A stretch of DNA of 64,000 nucleotides from positions 186,001 through 250,000 of the forward strand of contig MPDC01000001.1 in assembly GCA_001874255.1 (NCBI GenBank), written 5' to 3'. The position numbers and the translations under genes are program-made. This document shows positions 1 through 8,153 of the stretch, piece after piece. Each line of letters opens with the position of its first letter. The first letter of the stretch is position 1. Under the pieces are notes generated by a model that made no database searches, was not told where the DNA came from, and saw nothing but the letters and a program-made list of their open reading frames with translations. This DNA comes from Alphaproteobacteria bacterium MedPE-SWcel. Lineage in GTDB: Bacteria > Pseudomonadota > Alphaproteobacteria > Rhodobacterales > Rhodobacteraceae.

Positions 1-498
1 CGTCACGGAACCGGGGTTCGGGGAGGTCGCAGGCGCGCGGGCAATGGCGTCGCCTGCCAGAGATGCGATATCGACGCCGCCGGGGCTGCTGCTGTTGCTG
101 TTGCTGTCGCGCGGGGAGGTTTCTGGCGCGCGTCGGGGCAAGACCAGAACCTCGCCGTTGCGCAGGGCGTCTTCGGTTTCGACCCCGTTGAAGCGCGCAA
201 CCTCATTGGCAGGCAGCCCGATGCGCGCTGCAAGGTCTGACACGCTGTCGCCGCGTTGAGCCACCGCCACCTGATAGGAGGGATATGTGATCAAACCACG
301 GGCGTCGGGTGCGGGGCGCGCCTCGGTCGCGGACTGGGCTGCGGTGGTGGTGTTGAAGGCACCGATCTGGCCACGCAGATCATAATCCAGCGGTGCGCTG
401 CAGGCAGCCGCCAGCAGCACCAGGGGCACAAGGGCGGCGATTTTGCGGCGCGCAGGCCGAAAGCCAATGGGGCGAAGGACCGTACGGGGGCGGGTCAT
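1..498 (-). CDS. LysM-domain lipoprotein, NlpD-like (partial, 3' end off the window)
   Basis: The visible 166 codons begin with a basic N-terminus, a hydrophobic stretch and a lipobox-like LAAAC around residues 30-34, so this is a predicted lipoprotein. Residues of about 75-125 form a LysM peptidoglycan-binding domain (YQVAVAQRGDSVSDLAARIG, then NGVETEDALRNGEVLVLP). A Ser/Asn/Pro-rich linker follows. The part that would hold an M23 (LytM) peptidase lies beyond the window edge, so the NlpD assignment rests on the LysM domain and on the order surE-pcm-this gene, which is the usual surE-pcm-nlpD order of proteobacteria. It lies 143 bp downstream of pcm on the same strand. The start ATG is at 496-498. 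Confidence 0.8.
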   Translation of the reverse strand, partial: MTRPRTVLRPIGFRPARRKIAALVPLVLLAAACSAPLDYDLRGQIGAFNTTTAAQSATEARPAPDARGLITYPSYQVAVAQRGDSVSDLAARIGLPANEVARFNGVETEDALRNGEVLVLPRRAPETSPRDSNSNSSSPGGVDIASLAGDAIARAPATSPNPGSVT

Positions 499-641
499 GT
501 CTTTGCTCTCCTCGAATTATGTCTCCTGTCAGGCGGAGACTTGGTCGGCAGCGATATCCAGCGTCCCGCACAGGGCGCCGGAGCGGACCGGCAGATCGCT
601 CTGGCGCGACAACAACGGGGCTGTTCCCGGCATAGGACAGC

Positions 642-1289
642 TCAGGTGTCTTTTCCAAGCCCTTCCAGCAAAGGAACAAAGCGAACCGGGCGCAATTCGT
701 CGTATTCAAGCCCGATTTCGGTCTTTCGCACACGAATGAGGGTTTGGACGGCATCGGACTGCCCCACTGGGACGACCATGATGCCGCCCACCTTGAGCTG
801 GCTCAGCAGCGGGCCCGGCGGATCCTCGGCAGCGGCAGTGACGATGATTCGATCAAAAGGGGCCTGATCCGGCAGGCCATAGCTGCCGTCGCCCACCAGC
901 GAGGTGATATTGGCAAGGCGCAGCGACTGGAAAACCTGCCGCGCCTCGCGGACCAGCCGGTTGTGACGGTCGATCGTATAGACCCTACGGGCCAGTTTGG
1001 CGAGGATAGCGGCCTGGTAGCCGGAGCCGGTTCCCACCTCAAGGACGGTATCACGGGGCGAGACCTGCAGGGCCTGTGTCATCAAGCCGACCACCGAGGG
1101 TTGCGAGATCGTCTGGCCGCAGGCAATCGGCAGCGGCACATCTTCATAGGCCCGGCTGGAAAAGATGCCCCGCAGGAACATCCCTCTGTCCACGGCTTCC
1201 ATAGCCTCGAGCACAGAAGCGTCGGTCACCCCGCGCGAGCGCAGGGCGAAGAGGAATTGCATCTGTGTTTCTGCGTCAGGGGCTGTCAT
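642..1289 (-). CDS. pcm: Protein-L-isoaspartate O-methyltransferase
   Basis: A 215-residue SAM-dependent methyltransferase that methylates isoaspartyl residues in damaged proteins to start their repair. The SAM-binding glycine motif [19 protein letters not shown] is near residue 80. The PCMT signature before it ([20 protein letters not shown]) and the later VGDGSYG and VTAAAEDPP segments match the family. The length is usual. Its ATG overlaps the surE stop codon by 4 bp (ATGA), which indicates translational coupling in a surE-pcm-nlpD type operon. Confidence 0.95.
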   Translation of the reverse strand: MTAPDAETQMQFLFALRSRGVTDASVLEAMEAVDRGMFLRGIFSSRAYEDVPLPIACGQTISQPSVVGLMTQALQVSPRDTVLEVGTGSGYQAAILAKLARRVYTIDRHNRLVREARQVFQSLRLANITSLVGDGSYGLPDQAPFDRIIVTAAAEDPPGPLLSQLKVGGIMVVPVGQSDAVQTLIRVRKTEIGLEYDELRPVRFVPLLEGLGKDT

Positions 1290-2068
1290 TCGATTGATTT
1301 CAGAGCGTCCAGCGCATCGTGAGCGGTCAGATCGGCCCGCATCGGGGTCACGGAGATATAGCCGTCGAGGTTGGCGTGGGCGTCGCTTCCGGGCGCCGTG
1401 GCGATCTGCTGATCGCCGCCGCGGATCCAGACAAAGCGGCGCCCATTGGGGGAGAGTTGCTCCTCGGCGGAAAACCCGGTCCCGGGACGCTGGCCCTGCC
1501 GCGTGACCCGCAGGCCTTTCACCTCTGCTGCGGCAACGGGCGGGAAGTTGATATTGTAGAACAGTCCGTAGTCCTCGGCGTTCTCGGGCTGGGAGGCCAA
1601 GAGTTTCTGCAGGACCGGGGCGCCATGGTTGCGGGCGGCTTCGAACGGGTCGTGAAGGTCGCGGTTCCCGGCGCCATAATACTGCGACAGGGCCATTGCC
1701 GGCAGGCCCTGCAGGGCGCCTTCCATGGCGCCACCAAGCGTGCCGGAATAGAGCGCGTTCTCCGCCGAGTTATTGCCCCTGTTGACGCCGGACAAGACCA
1801 GATCGGGGCGATGGTCCCGCATCACCACATGCAGGGCCGCCAGCACACAATCGGCGGGAGATCCTTCGGCGGCGAACCGGCGCGGGCCGAGTTCGGAGAT
1901 CATCGAGGGGTGCGTGTAGCTGATGCAATGGCCAACCCCGGATTGTTCAAAGGCGGGGGCCACGGTCCAGACTTCGCCGATGGGGCCGGCCAGGGCTGTG
2001 GCGATATGTTCCAGAACCCTGAGGCCCGGGGCGCTGATGCCGTCGTCATTGGTGACCAGAATGCGCAT
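1286..2068 (-). CDS. surE: 5'/3'-nucleotidase SurE
   Basis: A 260-residue metal-dependent nucleoside monophosphate phosphatase linked to stationary-phase survival. The N-terminal [15 protein letters not shown] carries the DD metal-binding pair. SGVNRGNN and the Tyr-Ser-Gly-Thr segment ([13 protein letters not shown]) are typical. The reading frame is open for another 33 codons upstream, but the ATG at 2066-2068 directly precedes the conserved [10 protein letters not shown] and gives the usual family length, so it was chosen. It is first of the surE-pcm-lipoprotein group and overlaps pcm by 4 bp. Confidence 0.95.
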   Translation of the reverse strand: MRILVTNDDGISAPGLRVLEHIATALAGPIGEVWTVAPAFEQSGVGHCISYTHPSMISELGPRRFAAEGSPADCVLAALHVVMRDHRPDLVLSGVNRGNNSAENALYSGTLGGAMEGALQGLPAMALSQYYGAGNRDLHDPFEAARNHGAPVLQKLLASQPENAEDYGLFYNINFPPVAAAEVKGLRVTRQGQRPGTGFSAEEQLSPNGRRFVWIRGGDQQIATAPGSDAHANLDGYISVTPMRADLTAHDALDALKSIE

Positions 2069-2240
2069 ATGGACCCCTTGCATCGTTGCCGCATTTGACT
2101 GTTGGGGGGCGCATTCCACGCCCTGCCGAATGCGATCCTGAATAGGCTTCGGGGTGCGGCAGGGCAAGGTTTTTGCCGTCTGAAGTCGTGTGCATATGGC
2201 CGTGGTGTGACCAATTCACCCGCAACCGGGCCTTCGGGCA

Positions 2241-2292
2241 GGGGAGCCGGGGCGCTGCCCCGGACCCCGAGGTATTTTTGAAAAGATGAAAG
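2241..2292 (+). repeat. REP-like dispersed element, copy 1
   Basis: A GC-rich hairpin (CCGGGGC, GCT, GCCCCGG) is followed by CCCCGAGGTATTT, TTGA, then AAAGATGAAAG. The same layout recurs at about 12893, 15487 and 30850. This copy lies just after the stop codon of the short-chain dehydrogenase, in antisense to the flanking minus-strand genes. It has no coding content. Confidence 0.7.
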
Positions 2293-2296
2293 ACGG

Positions 2297-2944
2297 TCAG
2301 TCGGCGAGGATCTGGGGCAACAGCGCCGATGCGGCTTCGGCAAGCGGGGTCAGTCCGGTGCGGTCTTCTCCGGGGAAGAACCGGGCGCGCAGGGCCGTTG
2401 GCATGGCGGGCGGTGTCAGGAGGCGAACCCGGGGGCCGGTGCGCGCGGTCTCGGCCTGCCAGCTGCGGACCAGCGCCAATTGGGCGGCCTTGGTTGCGCC
2501 ATAGGCACCGAAGAATTTCTCGCCGGCGCGTGGGTCGTCAAAGAAGACTGCGGTTCCGGTCTGGCCCAGCAGCGGGGCCACATAGGGAATGAGGACCGAG
2601 GTGGCCGTCGCGTTGATGGCGACCGATTTGGTCCAGTCCTTTGGCGCCACATGATGTGCGGGGCTGAGCGGGGCCGCGTGGATGGCGCTGTGAACCCAGA
2701 GATCCAGCTTGCCCCAGCGATCGTAGATTCCTCGGCAGAGGGTTGCCATGGCCTCGGGAACCGTGATGTCCATGGGCGCCAAGGTAGCGGAGCCGCCGCG
2801 GGCCTTGACCCGATCATCAAGCTCTTCGAGCGCGCCGGTGGTCCGGGCGACGGCGACGATGTGATGGGTGGGCGCGAGCGCTTCGGCCAAAGCGGCGCCA
2901 AGGCCCCGCGAGGCCCCGGTGATGAGGGCGAGTCTGTCGGTCAT
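2297..2944 (-). CDS. Short-chain dehydrogenase/reductase (SDR)
   Basis: A 215-residue classical SDR. The Rossmann cofactor motif is TGASRGLG at residues 10-17, a catalytic-type YGATKAAQ lies near residue 160, and a PMDITVP segment sits at the usual adenine-contact position. The presence of the Arg after Ser in TGASRG is compatible with NADP preference. The substrate cannot be told from the sequence. A REP-like element separates it from surE downstream. Confidence 0.85.
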   Translation of the reverse strand: MTDRLALITGASRGLGAALAEALAPTHHIVAVARTTGALEELDDRVKARGGSATLAPMDITVPEAMATLCRGIYDRWGKLDLWVHSAIHAAPLSPAHHVAPKDWTKSVAINATATSVLIPYVAPLLGQTGTAVFFDDPRAGEKFFGAYGATKAAQLALVRSWQAETARTGPRVRLLTPPAMPTALRARFFPGEDRTGLTPLAEAASALLPQILAD

Positions 2945-2988
2945 GGACGCCTACATGCGGTGCTGTCGCGCCGGGGTCAAGCCCCGGT

Positions 2989-3021
2989 CGCCTTCGGCCC
3001 GCCTTCGGCCCGCCTTCGGCC
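2989..3021 (+). repeat. Three tandem copies of an 11-bp unit
   Basis: The unit CGCCTTCGGCC is repeated three times without mismatch between two minus-strand genes, just upstream of the SDR start. It is one of several short-period arrays at gene borders in this window, and the only one seen here with an 11-bp period. Confidence 0.85.
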
Positions 3022-3079
3022 TGTCCGGCCGCATTGCATCGATGCCCACACAGGTCGGGCGGGCCGCAGGGCGGGGTGT

Positions 3080-3337
3080 TCAGTCGGAGAGGATCGGCAG
3101 GCGAGCGACGGTGCCTGCGCGTTCGACCAGCAGGCCTTCGGCATCGATGCCGACGATGCGGCCGATGGTCAGGCGTTCGCCCGGCTTTACGGTCTTGATC
3201 CGTCCGGAAGAGAGACGGACCAGCCCCTGCAGCGCATCCTGCGGCCCGAACAGGCCGATCAGGGCAAGGCCGCGATCGGGCAGGGCGTTTGCCTCTGTGG
3301 CGAGCGCTTCGGCGGTGGCGGTTTGGGAATTGGTCAT
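3080..3337 (-). CDS. Small protein with PilP/GspC-like segment
   Basis: An 85-residue protein that is not firmly recognised. From about residue 23 it reads LALIGLFGPQDALQGLVRLS, followed by a GxxxxVxxGxRL-type turn (IKTVKPGERLTIGRIVGID). That pattern resembles the small beta domain of GspC/PilP-like proteins and of C-terminal segments in larger roseobacter hypothetical proteins. No signal peptide or membrane segment is seen. The frame is open upstream to 3508, but the Met at 3337 starts the part with ordinary composition. The function is unknown. Confidence 0.6.
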   Translation of the reverse strand: MTNSQTATAEALATEANALPDRGLALIGLFGPQDALQGLVRLSSGRIKTVKPGERLTIGRIVGIDAEGLLVERAGTVARLPILSD

Positions 3338-3514
3338 TCGCAGTCCGGACTTGGCACCGCCGATCCGGTTGCCGGAGGAGGTGAGAACATATGGGGAGGC
3401 AGCTTGCTGGCGGGCTGCTATCAGGATGGGCGCACGGGGCCAAGAGCGGGGTCGGGCCCGATAGCGGAGATCTGCCGACCTCGATGCCGGAGATGTCGGG
3501 GCAGGCACTCTGCG

Positions 3515-4057
3515 TCAGGAATCATAGACCAGGGAGGCGAGGTCGTGTCCATAGGCGTGCAGGAACCCCAACAGATCGTCGAGGTCGACGCCCAGTTCCT
3601 GCATGCGGGCGAGGTCGTGGTTGACCTCGGACACCTGGAGCTCCGGGTATTCGCCTTCGGGCCGCATATGCAGCATGCAGGCCAAGGGGCCGCCGCTTTC
3701 GGGGGGGATTTGGTTGGAGAGCCAGGCGGGGCGGCTGCCCATGCTTTCGATCTCGCGCATCTCGAAGAGGTCGAGATAGTCGTCGAAGACATCCTCGCTG
3801 ACGCCGGCCCAGGTGCCCAGAATGAACTCTTCGCCACCGGTATCGGCCAGCGGAATCGCGAGGACCGCACGCAGGAAGCGCAAGGATCCGAACCGGCAGA
3901 AATCTTCGGTCAGAACATCTCCGTCGGTGGCGAACACGGCGGTATTGTCCTGCACCGGCATATCCGCCGGGCAGATGTCTGGCCGATCACAGGACAGACT
4001 GAGAAGCTGGGCAAAGGTCGCACCGCAACAGCGGCATTGACGCGAAGAGCTCAGCAT
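3515..4057 (-). CDS. DUF2199 family protein
   Basis: A 180-residue protein matching the DUF2199 pattern. An N-terminal Cys pair (CRCCGATF) is followed by a second cysteine cluster region, FRFGSLRFLRAVLAIPLADT-like strands and the FILGTWAGVSEDVFDDY segment typical of the family. The N-terminal cysteines suggest metal binding, which is an inference. The open frame extends to a TTG at 4078. The ATG at 4055-4057 was preferred. It is followed downstream by the small PilP-like gene on the same strand. No function is known. Confidence 0.75.
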   Translation of the reverse strand: MLSSSRQCRCCGATFAQLLSLSCDRPDICPADMPVQDNTAVFATDGDVLTEDFCRFGSLRFLRAVLAIPLADTGGEEFILGTWAGVSEDVFDDYLDLFEMREIESMGSRPAWLSNQIPPESGGPLACMLHMRPEGEYPELQVSEVNHDLARMQELGVDLDDLLGFLHAYGHDLASLVYDS

Positions 4058-4111
4058 GCGGGCAAGATGCGCGTCCAAGAGGGCGCCCCTTTCGAAAGTG
4101 AAATAGAGAAA

Positions 4112-4136
4112 GGCGCTGACCGGTTGGGTCAGCGCC
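4112..4136 (-). terminator. Probable rho-independent terminator after purF
   Basis: A perfect 10-bp stem GGCGCTGACC / GGTCAGCGCC with a 5-nt loop. Read on the minus strand it is followed by TTTCTCTATTTC. It lies about 160 bp past the purF stop and before the DUF2199 start. Confidence 0.6.
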
Positions 4137-4295
4137 GATTGGTATGCGTCCGCGCTCCCTTACGCCGGTTGGTCAAAAAGTGCAATCACCGGGACAGGGG
4201 GCGGCGAAACACCGGCGGGGCGACGCGCGGGGCAGACGGGCAGGGGGGCCATTTTCTGCCGTGCCTGGTTCCCGTCGGCCGCCGCTTTGTGGGCG

Positions 4296-5816
4296 TCAAG
4301 AGGCCAGAGTTGCGCCATTCCAGGACGTGCCTGTCTCCGGCATGTCATTGATTTTCTTGCTGACGCGACTGCTGCTTTCGAGCGAGTTCAGGTAATCTGC
4401 GCTGACGCTGCCGGTGATGTATTTGCCGTCAAAACAGGAGCAGTCGAAATTCTCGATCTCGGAGTTGCCTTCTTTTGCCGCCCAGACCAGATCCTCGAGG
4501 TTTTGATAAAACAGCGCGTCCGCGCCGAGTTCCTGGCGAATCTCTTCGAGGCTCAGCCCATTGGCAATCAATTCATGCTTGGTGGGCATGTCGATGCCGT
4601 AGACATTGGGGTATTTCACCGGCGGCGAGGCGGAGGCGATATAGACCTTTTTGGCACCGGCCTCGCGACACATCTGGACGATCTTCTTGATGGTATTGCC
4701 GCGCACGATGCTGTCGTCGATCAGCAGGATATTGCGGTCCTTCATCTCCAGCGGGATGGCGTTCAGCTTGCGGCGCACGGATTTCTGCCGTTCCTGCTGA
4801 CCGGGCATGATGAACGTGCGGCCGACATAGCGGTTTTTCACCAGTGCCTCGCGGTAGCGGATGCCGGTGGCATTGGCGACTTCGAGCGCCACGGGGCGGG
4901 CGCTGTCGGGCACCGGGATGACCGAGTCGATTTCCAGACCCGAGGCGGCTATCTGCTTGGCCAGAGCTTCGCCCATCCGCAGCTGGGTCTTGTAGACCGA
5001 AATGCCGTCCAGCATGGAATCGGGCCGCGCCAGATAGACATACTCGAAGATACAGGGCGTCAGCTTGCCCTCGACGGCCTGAAACTCATGCATATTGCCC
5101 TCAAGATCGACCAGGATCGCCTCGCCGGGTTTGAGGTCGCGCAGCTTTTCAAACCCGTTGATGCCAAAGGCCACGTCCTCGGAGGCAAAGGCGTAATCGA
5201 ACGCACCGTCTTCGGCGTCGCGCCGGGCCACTGACAGCGGGCGGATGCCATGCGGATCGCGGAAGGCCAGCATGCCGATGCCTGCGATCAGGCAGATCAC
5301 AGAATAGGCCCCCTGCACCCGCTCCATGGTCATTTTCACGCCAGCCTGAATATTGCGGATCGGATCGGCGTTGCCGTTGACCTTGATCGCATCGGCGACC
5401 TTGTCCGCCAGCACGTTCAGCAGGATTTCCGAATCCGAAGTGGTGCGCAGGTGGCGGCTGTATTTGCCGGTGACCTTCTCGCGCTGCTGCTCGGTATTGG
5501 TGATGTTGCCGTTGTGGACGAGATAGATCCCGTAGGGCGCATTGACGAAGAACGGCTGGGCCTCGGCGGCGGAGAGGGACCCTGCGGTGGGGTAGCGCAC
5601 ATGCCCCATGCCGATCGACCCCGTCAGCGTGTCGGCATCCTTGGCGTTGAAGACGTCCTTGACCAGACCGTTGGCCTTGCGTTCGCGAAAGAATCCGTCG
5701 CTATAGGTGACGATGCCGGATGCATCCTGGCCGCGATGCTGTAGCATCAAGAGGCCGTCATAGAGTTCCGCAAATACGTGTTCGGTTCTGCTTGCGATGC
5801 CCAAGATGCCGCACAT
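4296..5816 (-). CDS. purF: Amidophosphoribosyltransferase
   Basis: A 506-residue glutamine-PRPP amidotransferase, the first committed step of purine synthesis. The start is set by MCGILGIAS, where Cys2 is the N-terminal nucleophile of the glutaminase domain after Met removal, so no propeptide is present. The glutaminase half runs to about residue 230. The PRTase half has the PRPP-binding motif ILLIDDSIVRGNT near residue 360. The frame stays open 71 codons upstream of the ATG, through a 15-bp tandem repeat, which would add a Pro-rich PPADL repeat if translated. That extension is rejected because it would bury the catalytic Cys. Confidence 0.96.
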   Translation of the reverse strand: MCGILGIASRTEHVFAELYDGLLMLQHRGQDASGIVTYSDGFFRERKANGLVKDVFNAKDADTLTGSIGMGHVRYPTAGSLSAAEAQPFFVNAPYGIYLVHNGNITNTEQQREKVTGKYSRHLRTTSDSEILLNVLADKVADAIKVNGNADPIRNIQAGVKMTMERVQGAYSVICLIAGIGMLAFRDPHGIRPLSVARRDAEDGAFDYAFASEDVAFGINGFEKLRDLKPGEAILVDLEGNMHEFQAVEGKLTPCIFEYVYLARPDSMLDGISVYKTQLRMGEALAKQIAASGLEIDSVIPVPDSARPVALEVANATGIRYREALVKNRYVGRTFIMPGQQERQKSVRRKLNAIPLEMKDRNILLIDDSIVRGNTIKKIVQMCREAGAKKVYIASASPPVKYPNVYGIDMPTKHELIANGLSLEEIRQELGADALFYQNLEDLVWAAKEGNSEIENFDCSCFDGKYITGSVSADYLNSLESSSRVSKKINDMPETGTSWNGATLAS

Positions 5817-5918
5817 GGCGTGGCTCCAATATTTCAGTCGGGTTGGCGGGCAACCCGGAGGTTGCTGCGAAAGAGGCGAGGCCGCCGCGTTCGGCACAGG
5901 CAGCCGAGCTGCGGGACC

Positions 5919-5963
5919 GAGGTCAGCGGGCGGGAGGTCCGCGGGCGGGAGGTCCGCGGGCGG
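5919..5963 (+). repeat. 15-bp tandem array upstream of purF (3 copies)
   Basis: Three copies of GAGGTCCGCGGGCGG (first copy GAGGTCAGCGGGCGG) lie about 100-150 bp upstream of the purF ATG. On the minus strand the array is open in the purF frame and would encode PPADL repeats. Confidence 0.85.
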
Positions 5964-6389
5964 GGAAGATGTCCGATAGGGCCCAAGACAGAGGCTCTGG
6001 ATCTGTGGATCTGATGGTGGGCGCCACATGGGACTGGCAAGTCCACGGCAGCTGTGGAGACGCTATGACATGCCGCAAGGGCATTTCGTGCAACCAGAGT
6101 CTGGTTGGGCAGGTCGTCGGCGTGGTGCTGGGTCAACACAGGGGCGTCGGCTCCGAATCCGGTCGAACATGGACGGCCCTCACATAGGCGCTCTGGCGCT
6201 GATTGTCATCAAAGGATCACAATACAGACGACGATATGCAGCGGATTTTAGGAAGGGAGCAGGTGACGCCGTCAAAAGGGGCGCAATTTGCCGTCACATC
6301 CCGGAAACGGGCAGCGGCGCAGTCGGCAGGCTGGGGGTCGGTGGATTGATGGCCAGCCGGATAAATTGATGGCCAGCCGGATAAGCAGA

Positions 6390-6449
6390 GGCCAGTGGAT
6401 CAGAGTTCAGTGGATCAGGGGCCAGTGGATCAGGGGCCGGTGGATCAGG
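6390..6449 (+). repeat. 15-bp tandem array overlapping a stop codon (4 copies)
   Basis: Four units of GGCCAGTGGATCAGG with a few mismatches at exact 15-bp spacing. The last unit contains the TGA stop (6445-6447, minus strand) of the Hint-like gene, so the array starts at the gene's end and runs downstream. Two 20-bp-spaced copies of TTGATGGCCAGCCGGATA lie immediately beyond it, at 6346-6383. Confidence 0.9.
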
Positions 6450-7155
6450 CGGCGTAGCGCCCGAAGAGTAGGTCAAGGGGATCAAAAGCCGGGGCCGTGG
6501 TCGCGGTCAGATCCAGAAACGCCTCATCGGCCTCATCTTCGTCCAATTCGGCAAGGCGCATTGCGGTGGCGCGGCCCGCTTCGACGATCAGACGCGCCTC
6601 GGTGAGGGACAGGATGTCGTAGAACCCGTTCGGATTGGTTTCGCCCGCGTTGATCAGCAGGCCGCCTTCTGCCCAGAGCAGTTCTTCTTCTTCGCAATCG
6701 ATGTGAAGACGGGCCAGTCGCTGCGGCAGGGCGGTGGAGATCCCGTTGTGACCCACGATGGCAATCAGCTTGACCGACACCACCGGCAGATCGAACAGAT
6801 CAAGCGCCAGATCGCCTTCCAAGGCCACGATCGTGTCAGAGGGCAGGTCGAGCGCAGAGTCGTTGCCCAGGGCACCGGCCGGGATATGGACCATGGCGGT
6901 CAGGCGCGGAACCGAGTGGCGGATATTGAGAACTTCACGCAGCCCGCCATCGAAGGTCTGCACCATATCGCCGGGACGCAGGTTGCGGGCCTGGGTGAAC
7001 CCGGTCGATGTTTCGATCAGGGTGCCTGGAAGAACACCGCCGTGCTGTGGACGGGCGCGCGTTTCACCGGCGTCTTCTGCCTCATTTGAACGCAGCTCCA
7101 AAAGCAGGTCTACCGGCTGATAATCTGTAAACGCAGTGGTGTGATCCAGCAGCAT
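6445..7155 (-). CDS. Hint-domain (Hedgehog/intein-like) protein
   Basis: A 236-residue protein with a Hint_2-type module. GGVLPGTLIETSTGF near residue 40 is followed by ARNLRPGDMVQTFDGG, and later by LPVVSVKLIAIVGHNGI and LLINAGETNPNGFYD. Many roseobacter proteins carry this module. The nucleophilic Cys expected before xPGTLI is replaced by Val/Gly here, so autoprocessing looks unlikely, which is an inference. The ATG at 7153-7155 was chosen over an upstream extension because of AGAAGGGA upstream and because MLLDHTTAF begins normal coding sequence. The C-terminus is acidic (DEDEADEAF). It sits between purF and cvpA. Confidence 0.75.
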   Translation of the reverse strand: MLLDHTTAFTDYQPVDLLLELRSNEAEDAGETRARPQHGGVLPGTLIETSTGFTQARNLRPGDMVQTFDGGLREVLNIRHSVPRLTAMVHIPAGALGNDSALDLPSDTIVALEGDLALDLFDLPVVSVKLIAIVGHNGISTALPQRLARLHIDCEEEELLWAEGGLLINAGETNPNGFYDILSLTEARLIVEAGRATAMRLAELDEDEADEAFLDLTATTAPAFDPLDLLFGRYAA

Positions 7156-7503
7156 ATCGTCGTGTCCCTTCTGAGAGCGGCGAGGCGTTTTGCCTTCGTT
7201 GAGCTCAATTGGCCCTCGAATTGGGCCGAAAATGGGGCAGGCTTGGGACGGTTTTCGCACCAACACGGCTTTTGGACCGGAAAAACACAGTATTTCCGAA
7301 AGGTTAATGGGGTGTCTGGGGGTAATTAAGACTTTATTAAGGAAATCCGTGGGGTGTTTGTGCTGCTTTTTTGCCCTTCAGGGTTGATTCTTTATTGTTA
7401 ACAAAAGGTTAATTCATGAGGGCCTGCGTTAACGATCGCGCGATCCCTGTGGGTAACTCTGTGAGTTGTTCAGGAGCCGATACCGTGCAATCTGCAGGAA
7501 AAC
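7156..7503. other. Gene-free stretch upstream of the Hint gene
   Basis: About 350 bp, AT-rich compared with its surroundings between 7290 and 7420 (several TTAA, TTTATT and GTTAAC blocks). No credible ORF was found on either strand. It probably holds the promoter of the Hint-like gene. No recognised RNA fold was seen. Confidence 0.5.
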
Positions 7504-7533
7504 AAAAAGGCACCCGAAATGAGGGTGCCTTTT
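7504..7533 (-). terminator. Rho-independent terminator of cvpA
   Basis: Perfect stem AAAAGGCACCC / GGGTGCCTTTT with loop GAAATGA, followed on the minus strand by a T-run. It lies 25 bp after the cvpA stop. Confidence 0.9.
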
Positions 7534-7557
7534 GCGAACGCGTCCCGGGGGCCTTTG

Positions 7558-8112
7558 TCAGCCGTCGCAGGAGGAGATCAGATCTTCGTATTTCTGGGTC
7601 ACCCAGCCAAGAGCCTGCTCTGGGTTTTGCTCTTCGACTTTGCCGATCACCCGGTTGAAGACAGCAGCCGAGCGGCTCTCGTCAACGATGGTGAAGCTCT
7701 GGCCGGTCATTATGACGTTATAGACGAAAAAGCCGATGACAACGAGCAGGATGCCGCGCAGCACACCAAAGAAGAACCCCGCACCCTGATCAATGCCGCC
7801 AAGGGCAGAGCGCTGGACCAGACCTGCCAGCAGCGGCGTGAAGAAAGACACGATGATCAGCGCGACTGCAAAGACCGCGAAGAAGGCGGCAATCAGGGAC
7901 AGTTCACAACTGTCGGCAATAAAATCGCCGATCACGGGGATCTCGGCCATCAAGGGTTCGGCCTGAGCTGCAAACATATAGGCAAGCACGCCCGCAGCGA
8001 CCCAGCCGATAATGGCCATGATCTCGCGCACAAAACCGCGTGCATAGGCAAGAAGCGCTGAAACTACGATCACTAGCGCCACTGCGCCGTCTAATATGGT
8101 GAAACCTTCCAT
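7558..8112 (-). CDS. cvpA: CvpA family membrane protein
   Basis: A 184-residue inner-membrane protein with four hydrophobic segments (about residues 5-25, 30-50, 65-90 and 103-125), as in the CvpA/colicin V production family. The GFVREIMAIIGWVAAG segment after the first helix is characteristic. It lies between radA upstream and the Hint gene downstream on the same strand. In many proteobacteria cvpA directly precedes purF. Here the Hint gene interrupts that pair. Confidence 0.9.
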   Translation of the reverse strand: MEGFTILDGAVALVIVVSALLAYARGFVREIMAIIGWVAAGVLAYMFAAQAEPLMAEIPVIGDFIADSCELSLIAAFFAVFAVALIIVSFFTPLLAGLVQRSALGGIDQGAGFFFGVLRGILLVVIGFFVYNVIMTGQSFTIVDESRSAAVFNRVIGKVEEQNPEQALGWVTQKYEDLISSCDG

Positions 8113-8153
8113 GGTCCTCGCCTGTTGCCCGCAAAATATTCGTTGGTGGCCTT

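Noticed and set aside
2480-4351. 623-codon plus-strand ORF
   Set aside because: Antisense of the SDR, the small PilP-like gene and the DUF2199 gene; Gly/Arg-rich composition with no family pattern.
5817-6029. purF starting 71 codons upstream
   Set aside because: PurF needs its catalytic Cys at position 2, and the upstream part is a Pro-rich repeat.
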